Translations under genes and position numbers: made by a program
Source of the DNA: a virus
IMG/VR virus record: IMGVR_UViG_3300032677_000165
Span: 1-23,136 of that record
Direction: 5' to 3' (one strand)
DNA: 23,136 nt
The notes under the pieces: model-generated
Told to the model about the DNA's origin: nothing
What the model saw: the letters and a program-made list of their open reading frames with translations, nothing else
Databases searched by the model: none
Shown here: positions 7,959-15,303 of the stretch, one piece after another
How positions within the stretch are numbered: position 1 is the stretch's first letter
How the letters are laid out: every line of letters starts with the position of its first letter

Positions 7959-8150
7959 TTAGGGAGCGCCGCCGCCCTTGATATTATCCGCATACGTTTT
8001 GAGCGCTGCGGCAGTAGCGGGATCCGTAGGGGCCGAAGCAGGGGTAGGGGCAGAAATGATTACGGATGAATCTTTGCTAAATTTTTTCTGTAGCCATCGC
8101 GCCACAAACAAAAAAGCGGCGGCGGCCAAAATTCCTAGGATGATTTTCAT
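7959..8150 (-). CDS. Small single-span membrane protein
   Basis: 63 aa with an N-terminal hydrophobic helix at residues 2-19 (KIILGILAAAAFLFVARW), then a basic patch (QKKFSK) and an Ala/Pro/Ser-rich tail. The helix is followed by positive charge, so the tail is probably cytoplasmic. There is no lipobox Cys. A strong AAGGAG site lies upstream of the ATG. Its position between the fibre block and the holin genes suggests a lysis accessory such as a pinholin-like or inner-membrane spanin-like protein. It is short for a spanin, has no coiled coil, and no paired outer-membrane lipoprotein gene is visible. Function not assigned. Confidence 0.68.
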   Translation of the reverse strand: MKIILGILAAAAFLFVARWLQKKFSKDSSVIISAPTPASAPTDPATAAALKTYADNIKGGGAP

Positions 8151-8159
8151 ACAAACTCC

Positions 8160-8609
8160 TTAAGTCTTAGTCCAAGTATACGTATTGCCACTAGTCATAT
8201 TCCAGATCGTACCCGTACCCACAACCCAACTCCATTGCGCGGTTCCAGTAGGGTATCCAGAAGGGTTATAGACGTACCCGGCACTGGCGGTTGTTTTGGT
8301 ATAGCCATTGACTGTAAAGCTGGTGCAGTAACTTATACCCGGATCAGAACTAAACCCAGAAACACGAATTACTGCGGTCCAAGACGGGACAATTAGGTAT
8401 GCAACTTCCGAAGCCGAGTAGAATGTTTTTCCGTCAACAAAAGTATTAGGGGAAACACTACCAAAAGGCCGCGTAGGGTTAGTTCCTGTTACAAGATCAA
8501 AACCAGTATAGTTACCACCAGATCCATCTGTTCCAGTACCAGATATCAATGTGCCAGTATTGGCGGAGGCGAGGCTTAAGTACCCAACAGTTCTAGCCGC
8601 AAAAGTCAT
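8160..8609 (-). CDS. Small beta-rich protein following the tail fibre
   Basis: 149 aa, Ser/Thr/Gly/Tyr-rich. The opening is fibre-like (RTVGYLSLASANTGTLISGT). The later part is aromatic and beta-rich (PSWTAVIRVSGFSSDPGISY, then ending in NTYTWTKT). There is no membrane segment. The start overlaps the stop of the 778-aa fibre as TAATG, so the two are co-translated. A fibre tip, fibre chaperone or minor structural protein would all fit. The position and composition are seen; the role is inferred. Confidence 0.72.
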   Translation of the reverse strand: MTFAARTVGYLSLASANTGTLISGTGTDGSGGNYTGFDLVTGTNPTRPFGSVSPNTFVDGKTFYSASEVAYLIVPSWTAVIRVSGFSSDPGISYCTSFTVNGYTKTTASAGYVYNPSGYPTGTAQWSWVVGTGTIWNMTSGNTYTWTKT

Positions 8610-10945
8610 TATGCGAAGCCCTTCGACAATGTGGCGTACCAGAAGCCCGTGGACGAACGATAAGTCATCACCAGCAGGTCAACCGCATTGGCAGCGGTGG
8701 ACAGAACGCCAGCCGTGCCTCCCGGCCACTTGACCGAGGTTCCCCAAGTCATTGTGCGAGTACCCGTGGCGTCCTGAGTGATGAACCAGTTGATCGTCTG
8801 GCCGTCCTGCGGGTTGGAGTACGACGGTGCCGTAGTCACGTTGGCCGTAAAGGTCGTGGTGAACACATTGCTTCTGGTGCAGTCAATCGTCATCGCCGTG
8901 GCAGAGAACGTCACCGCAGAAGTCGGGGTAGACGCCGAACCCGTAACGACTAGACCCGCATTGGTCGTACCACCCGTTGCAGCAGTAACCGTGAGGGCTG
9001 CGCCAGAAGTCGGCGCGTTGATCGTGACGTTGCCGGCTGCGGCTACGACTACACGCGATGCGTTGTTCGTGTAAAGCGAAAACGGATGGTTCGACATCGT
9101 GCCGATAGCGCCGCCAGCATTCGTATACCAGAACGTCTGCGTCGTTCCATCGGCCGTGGAGAACGCATACTGGCCGGCGATATTATTGATAAGCAGCGTA
9201 TTGCCACTACTCGGCGCGTTGATCGTGACGTTGCCGGCGGCTGCGATTGCCACTCTGGCGGCATTGTTGCTGTATAGGGTAAACGCATGGTTTGAGTACG
9301 TTCCGATCTGAGAACCGCTTGCGCCATTCAAATACAGTGCGGTAGTGGAAGTTCCATCAGTAACAGACCAAGCATACTGGCTTGCAAGCCCGGTAATAGC
9401 CAGCGCCGTCCCACTGCTCGGCGCGTTGATCGTGACGTTGCCGTTAGGTCCAATATCTAATGTATCTCTAAAACCACTTCCGGCCCTAAAATGCAAAGTT
9501 CCGGTTGTTGATCCTGTTGAATAATCAATGTATGAATCGCCACTTTGTATATATCTAATTGCAGATGCCGTAGTTCCAATATACAAACCTACCGCAGAAC
9601 TATCTCCAACAGAATTAATTGCCCCATTCACAGTCAAAGCCGTACCGCTCGTAGACGCGTTGATCGTAACGGCGCCAGCAGAATTTATAGAAACCCGCTG
9701 AGTAACGACTCCAGACGTATTGGCAGTTCGGAAGTTTAAGGTGGAGCCGGAAGTGTAAGAAGAATCTATATAACTATTTGCTGCGGACGACGAAATAGTA
9801 GTTAGGTAGTTAACCGTGCTATCAGAAACCTGAATGGCCCCTTGAGCGTTTATTGCGTTGTACGCACCAGTTCCGGTAACAGTCAGTGCCACTGCGCTCG
9901 TTGGGGCACCAATTGAGAACGAACCGTTTGAGTTGTTATAGGTCAGCGTTGAGCCGCCGAAAGACCCCGCATTGTTGTACTGGATCTGGGTATAGCTGCC
10001 ACCCGGGGGTGTGCCGGTAGAAGTGCTTACCGGGGAGCCATTGATGTACAAGCCCGTGGCATTGATCGTACCAACGCCTTTATCACCGCCAGTCGGCGCA
10101 CCAACCAGCATACTCCCTAGTACCGTCAGCCCAGTTCCACTACTCGGCGCAGCAATCGTGACGTTCTGATTAAAGAACGACTGACCATCGCCGCGAATAT
10201 ACGCAAGCGTAGTCCCTCCGTAGTTACGGAAAATCGCGCTGTAATCGGCGGAGGTAAAGCCAGCCTGAGTTCCTAAGCCGTAGCTGCTGCCGGACACATT
10301 GGCGCCTACAGCGGAGATAGCGAACTGACCGCTTACGCCAATAGATGTCAACGCTACTCCGCTCGTCGGCGCAGCAATCGAAAACCCGCCCGTAGAGTTG
10401 TTATAGGTCAGCGTTGAGCCGCCAAAAGATCCTGCATTGTTATACTGGATCTGGGTATTGGAGCCGCCCGGAGGAGCCGTCGTCAGGTAGGAAGTAGCGC
10501 TGATTACGTTTGTGCCGTTACAAACCAACAACAATTTGGTTCCGACAGGGACAGCAATGCCCGTACCCGAGGCTGTCTTGACAGTAATTGATCCGCCCGT
10601 AGTATTGTTATAAACGAAATACAACTTACTGACTGCGGGAACAATCAGGTTATTACCGCCACCAGACGTAGTGCCTTGGCACTCGATGTACATGTTTCGA
10701 GCAGAAACAGGCGTAGCTACCGTACCTGCTGTATAGATCCCATAATTTGGCTGCGTGGCCGCATCTGCGCCGGGGGCTATCGCAAGGGTTACATCCGCGC
10801 TGGAAAACTGCTGTGTGACGTAGGAGGAGATAGCCTGCTCCATCAGTACGCCAAGATTGGTATTAGTAGTGCTACCCCATGTACCAGACTGGTCGCCTGT
10901 AGCAATTAACTGGGTGCTAAGATTTGCCGAATATGTACTAGCCAT
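8609..10945 (-). CDS. Tail fibre, modular, receptor-binding candidate
   Basis: 778 aa. The N-terminus (ATGDQSGTWGSTTNTNLGVL at 15-34, then MEQAISSYVT) is the form common to virion-attached ends of phage tail fibres. The shaft is built of repeats. PPGGSxTQIQYNNAGSFGGS occurs twice (from about 158 and 313). A SYID...LNFR/LHFR module occurs twice (from about 391 and 471). The unit starting GNVTINAP is found at 502, 571 and 638, with two full copies of 67-69 residues. The C-terminal 75 residues (WFITQDATGTRTMTWGTSVK and AVDLLVMTYRSSTGFWYATL) look like the conserved terminal domain of such fibres. There is no intramolecular chaperone domain and no enzyme motif. AAGGA lies upstream of the ATG. The likely role is recognition of a host surface structure. 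Confidence 0.85.
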   Translation of the reverse strand: MASTYSANLSTQLIATGDQSGTWGSTTNTNLGVLMEQAISSYVTQQFSSADVTLAIAPGADAATQPNYGIYTAGTVATPVSARNMYIECQGTTSGGGNNLIVPAVSKLYFVYNNTTGGSITVKTASGTGIAVPVGTKLLLVCNGTNVISATSYLTTAPPGGSNTQIQYNNAGSFGGSTLTYNNSTGGFSIAAPTSGVALTSIGVSGQFAISAVGANVSGSSYGLGTQAGFTSADYSAIFRNYGGTTLAYIRGDGQSFFNQNVTIAAPSSGTGLTVLGSMLVGAPTGGDKGVGTINATGLYINGSPVSTSTGTPPGGSYTQIQYNNAGSFGGSTLTYNNSNGSFSIGAPTSAVALTVTGTGAYNAINAQGAIQVSDSTVNYLTTISSSAANSYIDSSYTSGSTLNFRTANTSGVVTQRVSINSAGAVTINASTSGTALTVNGAINSVGDSSAVGLYIGTTASAIRYIQSGDSYIDYSTGSTTGTLHFRAGSGFRDTLDIGPNGNVTINAPSSGTALAITGLASQYAWSVTDGTSTTALYLNGASGSQIGTYSNHAFTLYSNNAARVAIAAAGNVTINAPSSGNTLLINNIAGQYAFSTADGTTQTFWYTNAGGAIGTMSNHPFSLYTNNASRVVVAAAGNVTINAPTSGAALTVTAATGGTTNAGLVVTGSASTPTSAVTFSATAMTIDCTRSNVFTTTFTANVTTAPSYSNPQDGQTINWFITQDATGTRTMTWGTSVKWPGGTAGVLSTAANAVDLLVMTYRSSTGFWYATLSKGFA
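9011..9443 (-). repeat. Fibre repeat modules with a 25-bp motif at 201- and 207-bp spacing
   Basis: The same 25 bases, beginning cggcgcgttgatcgtgacg, stand at 9011-9035, 9212-9236 and 9419-9443. They encode the NVTINAP turn that opens each shaft module. The sequence between them is only partly similar, so the turn is kept at DNA level while the module bodies drift. Such conserved joints are natural sites for homologous exchange or copy-number change. Confidence 0.8.
9930..10458 (-). repeat. Two 64-bp direct repeats, 465 bp apart, in the tail fibre gene
   Basis: Positions 9930-9993 and 10395-10458 are near-identical. The first 29 bases read the same in both, and the rest differ at a few positions. 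They encode the QIQYNNAGSFGGSTLTYNN segment. The two copies bracket a 465-bp unit that could be lost or duplicated by recombination. Confidence 0.8.
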
Positions 10946-10954
10946 GCCTAATCC

Positions 10955-11809
10955 TTATGTAGTTACGGGACCCCAGCCGGGGGTCTGGGAGTCTGTAACG
11001 GGGGTCCAATTCGGGCTTTGCGCTTCGGAAACTGGAATCCAACCCGGACTTTGCGAGTCAGATACCGGAATCCAATTCGGACTTTGCGAGTCAGACACCG
11101 GGGTCCAATTCGGATTTTGGCTATCCGGGACATTGGCCCAGATAAGCACGGATTTTACAACACCTATTCCGTAGACGCTAGTGGCGGTTATGGAGGTTAA
11201 GCCCGTAGCCGAAACGGTATCCACGCCTTCCAAAATAAAGGCAGAGCCGTAATTAAGGGCCAAACCCGAAGCCAGAACCGTGTCAGCAGCTTCAATTATG
11301 GCAGCTATACCAAATACCGATACCAACCCCGTGCCAATTACAAAGTCAGAGCTTTCTGTAATTGCTGCACTGCCATAAACGGCTACCGTGGTATCTAGGC
11401 TTTCCGTTATAGAAGCCGAACCCGAGACTTTAACGGTACCGGAAGCGGCAACGGTATCTGCGCTTTCCGTTATAGAAGCCGAACCCGAGACAGAAACAGT
11501 ACCGGAAGCGGCAACGGTATCTAGGCTTTCCGTTATGGAGGCTGAACCCAACGCATAGGCGGAGCCTGAAGCTGCGACAGTATCCGCATTTTCCGTAATG
11601 GAAGCCGTGCCCGAAACTTTAACCGTACCGGAGGCGGAAACGGTATCCGCGCTTTCCGTGATGGAAGCCGAACCCGAAACGGAGACAGTACCGCTAGCTG
11701 CTACGGTATCGGCGCTTTCCGTTATAGAAGCTGTGGCGCTAACACCCGGGATCGGTAACGCTTGAGCGTTAGAAACCGGAGCCGCAGAAATGGCATATAA
11801 GCCAAGCAT
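10955..11809 (-). CDS. Repeat protein with 21-residue and 11-residue units, fibre-associated
   Basis: 284 aa. After a hydrophobic, signal-like start (LGLYAISAAPVSNAQALP, probably not a true export signal), residues about 24-208 are nine copies of a 21-residue unit of the type GSASITESADTVAASGTVSV. The Ile is spaced exactly 21 residues apart except for one 16-residue step. The C-terminal 58 residues are five copies of an 11-residue unit such as VSDSQSPNWIP, plus VTT. Both repeat types occur in phage fibre-region proteins. A beta-solenoid or stacked-strand shaft with a Trp/Pro-rich end is a reasonable model. It starts 3 nt after the 53-aa gene and lies just upstream of the main fibre, so an accessory fibre or fibre connector is likely. 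No clear ribosome site; coupled reading is likely. Confidence 0.75.
   Translation of the reverse strand: MLGLYAISAAPVSNAQALPIPGVSATASITESADTVAASGTVSVSGSASITESADTVSASGTVKVSGTASITENADTVAASGSAYALGSASITESLDTVAASGTVSVSGSASITESADTVAASGTVKVSGSASITESLDTTVAVYGSAAITESSDFVIGTGLVSVFGIAAIIEAADTVLASGLALNYGSAFILEGVDTVSATGLTSITATSVYGIGVVKSVLIWANVPDSQNPNWTPVSDSQSPNWIPVSDSQSPGWIPVSEAQSPNWTPVTDSQTPGWGPVTT
10967..11131 (-). repeat. Five 33-bp tandem repeats (11-residue unit)
   Basis: Five consecutive units encode [V]-x-[D/E]-x-Q-x-P-x-W-x-P. The second and third copies are closest at DNA level, and the others carry mostly silent or conservative changes. The constant Trp and Pro suggest a ligand-binding or packing role. 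Confidence 0.88.
11186..11740 (-). repeat. Nine 63-bp tandem repeats (21-residue unit)
   Basis: Repeat Ile positions are residues 29, 50, 71, 92, 113, 134, 150, 171 and 192 of the 284-aa protein. The phase is kept except for one unit shortened by five residues. Copies 1-6 are very similar and copies 7-9 are diverged, so the array probably grew from the N-terminal side. Confidence 0.88.
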
Positions 11810-11812
11810 GGG

Positions 11813-11974
11813 TTAGCTAACTAGCTGTGCGATAAGATTTTCGCCGGGAGTCCACTCCGTTACGCCATCCCATAAAACCGTATTTACCACGCTGCCAGCC
11901 GGAATCAGGACGACAGAGCCGTCAACCATCTGCTGCTCTATATCTACCGTGGTAATGACTAAGTAAGTATCCAT
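11813..11974 (-). CDS. Short protein between fibre genes (53 aa)
   Basis: The frame runs from an ATG at 11974, overlapping the Gly-rich fibre stop as TAATG, to TAA at 11813-11815. The product begins MDTYLVITTVDIEQQMVDGS, continues VVLIPAGSVVNTVLWDG, and ends with WTPGENLIAQLVS. It is acidic and probably beta-rich, with no membrane helix. The overlap with one neighbour and 3-nt gap to the next support it as real. I do not recognise a family. A small fibre-associated or assembly protein is suggested only by location. Confidence 0.72.
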   Translation of the reverse strand: MDTYLVITTVDIEQQMVDGSVVLIPAGSVVNTVLWDGVTEWTPGENLIAQLVS

Positions 11975-13245
11975 TAAAAATACTCTATTACGAAGACAAC
12001 ACCTGCGCCACCTGCGCCGCCCGCACCGCCGACACGGGAAGAAGTGCTACTGCCTGCCCCACCGCCACCGCCGCCAGCGCCATAGCTTCCACCTGCCCCG
12101 CCAGCGCCACCGTTTGCTGCACTACCGCCGCCACCGCCGCCACCGCCGGTAGAAAATGTGTACATTCCATAAAAAGCAGTGGTAAGGCCAACTCCCGGAC
12201 TTCCTGCGGCTCCCGCTGCGCCACCAGCAGAAGATGTAACAACACCGTTTATGATGGACGCCCCGCCACTTCCACCCGCAATGCCTGTACCGGAAGTGTT
12301 TAGCCCACCACCAGAACCACCGCTTGCAATATAGTTACCTGCACCGCCAAATGCTACGCCAGCGTTTCCACCTCCTGCACCGCTAGCACCAAAAGAATAA
12401 GTATTCGATGCAGATCCCGCAGCACCAAAACCTCCAGCAAGACCTATTCCTGAAGCTCCCGTACCGCCCGCAGCATTGGTGCCAAAGCCACCTTGCGAGT
12501 TAACTTGAACGGCTCCGCCGCCGCCGCCAGAGGCAGAATTAAGCGCACCGGGGGCCGCGCCTCCACCACCACCCGCGTATAGATATGTACCGAAGCTCGT
12601 AATGCCGCCCTGTCCACCTTGACCCGCGATAGACCCACCAGTCGGGGTCACACCACTAGCGCCCGCAGCGCCCGCAGCGCCAACGGTCACCGTTACAGTG
12701 GACGTAAGGGCTGATGCAGCAAAAATTTGATACACATAACCCGCACCGCCGCCGCCGCCGCCACCCGAGCCACCCGTAGCACCCGGAGCATACGTGCCTC
12801 CAAACCCGCCGCCGCCGCCGCCGCCCACTGCGAGTACATGAACAGCTACAACCCCAGCACTTTTGGTGTACGTGCCGCCGCTCGTAAATGAAGTAATTTT
12901 TGTCTGCCCTGCTAATGGGCCTGAATAGCTGGGCATCATCGCAGCAGCTACAGTGACAAATACGTCTTTGGTTTCAGAACCAAATGTAACAAGAGTGGAG
13001 GCGCCAGAGGAACCGCTGATTGGAGTAGTACGAGCTAAAGTATTACCGCTAGTGGTGTAGGTACCAATACCTACTTCCCAAGTGCTTAGAGTCTGTGAGG
13101 CTATGCAGTAATAACAGGTATTACTATTACCTATACCTGAACTGAAAGTTTGATAGCTATCCGGGGCTACGCCAGAAAGCGTGACTGTACCCGTACCCGC
13201 AGTGGTCGTGGATTCCCTAACGCGATCTGCAAATACGAGAGCCAT
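11974..13245 (-). CDS. Glycine-rich tail fibre-like protein
   Basis: 423 aa. The first 115 residues form a fibre-type N-terminal domain: ADRVRESTTTAGTGTVTLSG at 6-25, a CYYCIA pair, then EVGIGTYTTSGNTLARTTP. From about residue 125 (TKITSFTSGGTYTKSAGV) the rest is extremely Gly/Ala/Ser-rich, with many runs of four to seven Gly, ending GGAGVVFVIEYF. This Gly-rich domain is known in phage tail fibres and adhesin tips, where polyglycine-II-type bundles have been seen in other phages; whether this one folds that way is inference. The ribosome site CAGGAAG lies upstream of the ATG. It is probably a second receptor-binding or fibre-tip protein alongside the 778-aa fibre. Confidence 0.82.
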   Translation of the reverse strand: MALVFADRVRESTTTAGTGTVTLSGVAPDSYQTFSSGIGNSNTCYYCIASQTLSTWEVGIGTYTTSGNTLARTTPISGSSGASTLVTFGSETKDVFVTVAAAMMPSYSGPLAGQTKITSFTSGGTYTKSAGVVAVHVLAVGGGGGGGFGGTYAPGATGGSGGGGGGGAGYVYQIFAASALTSTVTVTVGAAGAAGASGVTPTGGSIAGQGGQGGITSFGTYLYAGGGGGAAPGALNSASGGGGGAVQVNSQGGFGTNAAGGTGASGIGLAGGFGAAGSASNTYSFGASGAGGGNAGVAFGGAGNYIASGGSGGGLNTSGTGIAGGSGGASIINGVVTSSAGGAAGAAGSPGVGLTTAFYGMYTFSTGGGGGGGGSAANGGAGGAGGSYGAGGGGGGAGSSTSSRVGGAGGAGGAGVVFVIEYF

Positions 13246-13248
13246 AGA

Positions 13249-13362
13249 CTACTTCCTGTAGCACGGAGTGCCACCAGATACTCCACCAATGCGGCCAGCG
13301 TTTAAACATACACTACCGCTAGTTAACCCAATGATCCCTCTGCTTGAGATAGAAATTGGCAT
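13249..13362 (-). CDS. Possible 37-codon protein in the largest gap between fibre-side genes
   Basis: ATG at 13362 to TAG at 13249-13251. The product begins MPISISSRGIIGLTSG and ends GGTPCYRK. The composition (Gly/Ser/Ile, with two Cys) resembles the start of fibre proteins. It fills most of the 154-base gap between 13246 and 13399 and stops 3 nt before the Gly-rich fibre start. There is no convincing ribosome site, and the sequence is too short to judge by composition. It may be a real short peptide, a remnant of a longer gene, or chance. Confidence 0.38.
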   Translation of the reverse strand: MPISISSRGIIGLTSGSVCLNAGRIGGVSGGTPCYRK

Positions 13363-13399
13363 TAGCTAAACACGCCCAACAGCCGACGTAAAGCCGCTA

Positions 13400-13720
13400 T
13401 CAGGCGACCAAAAAATTTGTTGGCGGGTTCGGTACCGGGGCAACAAAAGTCTTGGAACCGATTGCGCTAAAAGCACTTGTCCCAGCCGCGTCAGTCACAT
13501 CTACAGCAAAGTAAATTGTGCCGTAGCCCAAGTTGGTTACATCCACCGTCACGCTGGCCGTCGGCGTCGTGAACGGACCCGGAATAGTCTGGATCTTATT
13601 AAGCTGCGCTTTGCTCGTACCCGCGTAAACATCAACGCCGGTCAAGGCCGAAAGGGCAAGCGGGCTACCATCCGTGTTTGAAGTCGGAAACGTCCAAGTC
13701 AAAGTTGCCGTGTTAGCCAT
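13400..13720 (-). CDS. Fibronectin-III/Ig-like small phage protein
   Basis: 106 aa from the ATG at 13720. I prefer this start to an in-frame ATG at 13822 because AAAGGA lies just upstream and the longer form would run 91 nt into the preceding gene. The sequence alternates as in a fibronectin type III fold: TATLTWTFPTSNTDGSPL, then GVDVYAG, VTVDVTNLGYGTIYFAVDV, and AGTSAFSAIGSKTFV. The tail is PVPNPPTNFLVA. Such domains are frequent on phage virion surfaces and are thought to bind cell-surface or capsular sugars. Here a free-standing domain next to fibre genes suggests a decoration or fibre accessory protein. Confidence 0.78.
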   Translation of the reverse strand: MANTATLTWTFPTSNTDGSPLALSALTGVDVYAGTSKAQLNKIQTIPGPFTTPTASVTVDVTNLGYGTIYFAVDVTDAAGTSAFSAIGSKTFVAPVPNPPTNFLVA

Positions 13721-13730
13721 GATAATTCCT

Positions 13731-14138
13731 TTAGGCACCGTTAGCGGTAATAGCAAACGAGCTAATGGCGATAGATTCGCCAGAAGTCCATACCACGCCA
13801 CCTGCGAAGTTAAGGTCCGCACCCGAAGTACCCACCGTACCCTGTGCGATAGCGTTCGTGCCCGTCGTAGTAGAACTTGGGAACAATCGCCAGTACCCAG
13901 CCGTACCCGACGTAACCGTATTGGTCGTCGTAATCGCGTTGAACGTCAAAACGCCCGAGGTAACCGTACCCAGCGTCGAGGAACACGGCATAGAAACCAG
14001 CAGCGTACCGCTGAACGCCGTAGCGCAGTTGGACGGCTGAGTACCCGTGAAGATCGCCAGATAACCCGTCGAACCGGCCTGAGTCACGATGTCCGTGACG
14101 TTATTGGTACGGTGAGTAGTCGAGTATTGAATTGCCAT
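13731..14138 (-). CDS. Beta-rich phage structural protein
   Basis: 135 aa, Thr/Ser/Gly/Ala-rich, without membrane helix or charged regions. It starts IQYSTTHRTNNVTDIV, then TGYLAIFTGTQPSNC, and later GYWRLFPSST, GTSGADLNF and ISSFAITAN. This layout (a DxxLxxAG...YLxIYTGT...GxWRx opening) is a recurrent uncharacterised phage virion family. The AGGTAA ribosome site lies near the ATG, 7 nt after the previous stop. It sits in a run of similar small beta proteins between the second adaptor-like gene and the fibres, so a tail or decoration role is the natural guess. Confidence 0.75.
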   Translation of the reverse strand: MAIQYSTTHRTNNVTDIVTQAGSTGYLAIFTGTQPSNCATAFSGTLLVSMPCSSTLGTVTSGVLTFNAITTTNTVTSGTAGYWRLFPSSTTTGTNAIAQGTVGTSGADLNFAGGVVWTSGESIAISSFAITANGA

Positions 14139-14145
14139 AAATTAC

Positions 14146-14607
14146 CTATTGAATTTGGATAATAGCGGTGCTTGCAGCCGCTGTTGGGAAGTTAACAACA
14201 AACGGCGAAGCCGTAATGATGCCGCCAAAAGACAAAACTGCTACCGCCCTACCACCTTGAGTAGCATTATAAATCAACGCCCCGGAAGACGCGATTGAAG
14301 TAGCCCACGTAGTGGCACTAAAGTTAAGCCACGCAGTCGTGACCGGGGAGGGACCGGATGAGGGGGGATTGGAAATAACCAAGGTATTCCCCCCTGCTGT
14401 ATAACCGGACGCAACTACTTCATCTGAATTAGCGGTTACCTGAGAATAATTAGTCGTGGCGTAGTTATACGTACCGTTAACCGTGCCTTGAAGCAGGGCA
14501 ATCTTGAACGTATCCGCCGACCTATATCCCGGCCCAAAAGCATGGTACCCATCAAGGAGTTCAACCTTGAAGCTCGATACCATTGTCTGAGAAATACTTC
14601 CAGCCAT
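14146..14607 (-). CDS. Conserved phage structural protein
   Basis: 153 aa. The order of motifs is recognisable: a VELLDGYHAFG helix, DTFKIALLQGTVNGTYNY, YSQVTANSDEVVASGYTAGG, then ALIYNATQGGRAVAVLSFGG and a closing FPTAAASTAIIQIQ strand. Proteins with the FKxxLLxG...TFKIALY...EVxGxGYTAGG...ALIYN layout are widespread in tailed phages, usually near head-tail genes. Their exact place in the virion is not assigned as far as I know. The ribosome site TAAGGA lies upstream of the ATG. It starts 9 nt after the second adaptor-like gene. Confidence 0.78.
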   Translation of the reverse strand: MAGSISQTMVSSFKVELLDGYHAFGPGYRSADTFKIALLQGTVNGTYNYATTNYSQVTANSDEVVASGYTAGGNTLVISNPPSSGPSPVTTAWLNFSATTWATSIASSGALIYNATQGGRAVAVLSFGGIITASPFVVNFPTAAASTAIIQIQ

Positions 14608-14616
14608 ATTGATTCC

Positions 14617-15300
14617 TTACGGGGGGCTGACCCTGACCTGACCACTGCGGTATGCGTCGCGGCGACCCTTGCCTTCAGCCAGACCCTTGAGCAGTTCCAG
14701 ACCTTCCTGATACTTCTGCTCGTAGTAATTGACCATATCCTGCTCACCCTTCATGTACAGGTAAGCCTCACGCAGAGTCCCATACAGCAGGCAGTTAGCC
14801 GCATAGTTACCCAGCCATGACGATCCAGCCGTCACAATACTGGTTGGGTAAACATAATAGTGAAGCTCTACCGTATAGTTTTGGTCAGGAGTCGGGCCAA
14901 GGATAAAACTAGTCGTGTCAAACAGCCCATAGTGCGTAGGCGGGCCATAATACGAAGCAGGACTAGGATAGGGAAACGCCTGACGCATGTACTCTACATC
15001 CTTGTTTAGAAGGAATGTCTGGTACGTATTGCCAGAGCCATCAGTCTGGTAAAGAGCTAGGGAGAACGTCGCCGTCCAGTCAGACGGTACCGCCAGATAA
15101 GGGTTGCCTACAGTCAGTGTACCCGTCACGTTTTTCTTGAGCGACGGGATCTGAACAGAATTATATATCCGCTCTTCTGCCACCTGCACAAACGTAGGGA
15201 TGTAAGTTACAAAGGTAGACTCCGTATTCTCACAATAGTCCTGCACCATCTGCCAAAGGTTGGAGACGGAGTTGGTTCCCGCTACGTAGGTAATAGCCAC
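14617..15300 (-). CDS. Phage adaptor-type protein (head-tail connector region)
   Basis: 227 aa, starting at GTG (15298-15300) with AAGGA upstream. The motifs in order are a helical opening, FVTYIPTFVQVAEERIYNSV (30-49), LKKNVTGTLTVGNPYLAVPS (54-73), a LLNKDVEYMRQAFP helix near 98, FILGPTPDQNYTVELHYYVY in the middle, and a C-terminal helical part with YGTLREAYLYMKGEQDMVNY and LAEGKGRRDAYRSGQVRV. This is the form annotated as phage adaptor protein (SU10-adaptor-like) in short-tailed phages. There it forms a ring below the portal. The domain order is seen; the ring placement is inferred from the family. Confidence 0.83.
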   Translation of the reverse strand: MAITYVAGTNSVSNLWQMVQDYCENTESTFVTYIPTFVQVAEERIYNSVQIPSLKKNVTGTLTVGNPYLAVPSDWTATFSLALYQTDGSGNTYQTFLLNKDVEYMRQAFPYPSPASYYGPPTHYGLFDTTSFILGPTPDQNYTVELHYYVYPTSIVTAGSSWLGNYAANCLLYGTLREAYLYMKGEQDMVNYYEQKYQEGLELLKGLAEGKGRRDAYRSGQVRVSPP

Positions 15301-15303
15301 GTA

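Noticed and set aside
12000-12850. Gly-rich run considered as a CRISPR-like or microsatellite array
   Set aside because: The repeats are GGN codon runs within a continuous 423-aa frame. They have no regular spacer structure.
13721-13822. Upstream ATG extending the Ig/FnIII-like protein to 140 aa
   Set aside because: The extension would overlap the preceding gene by 92 nt and is Leu/Arg-rich, unlike the fold. The internal ATG at 13720 has an AAAGGA site.
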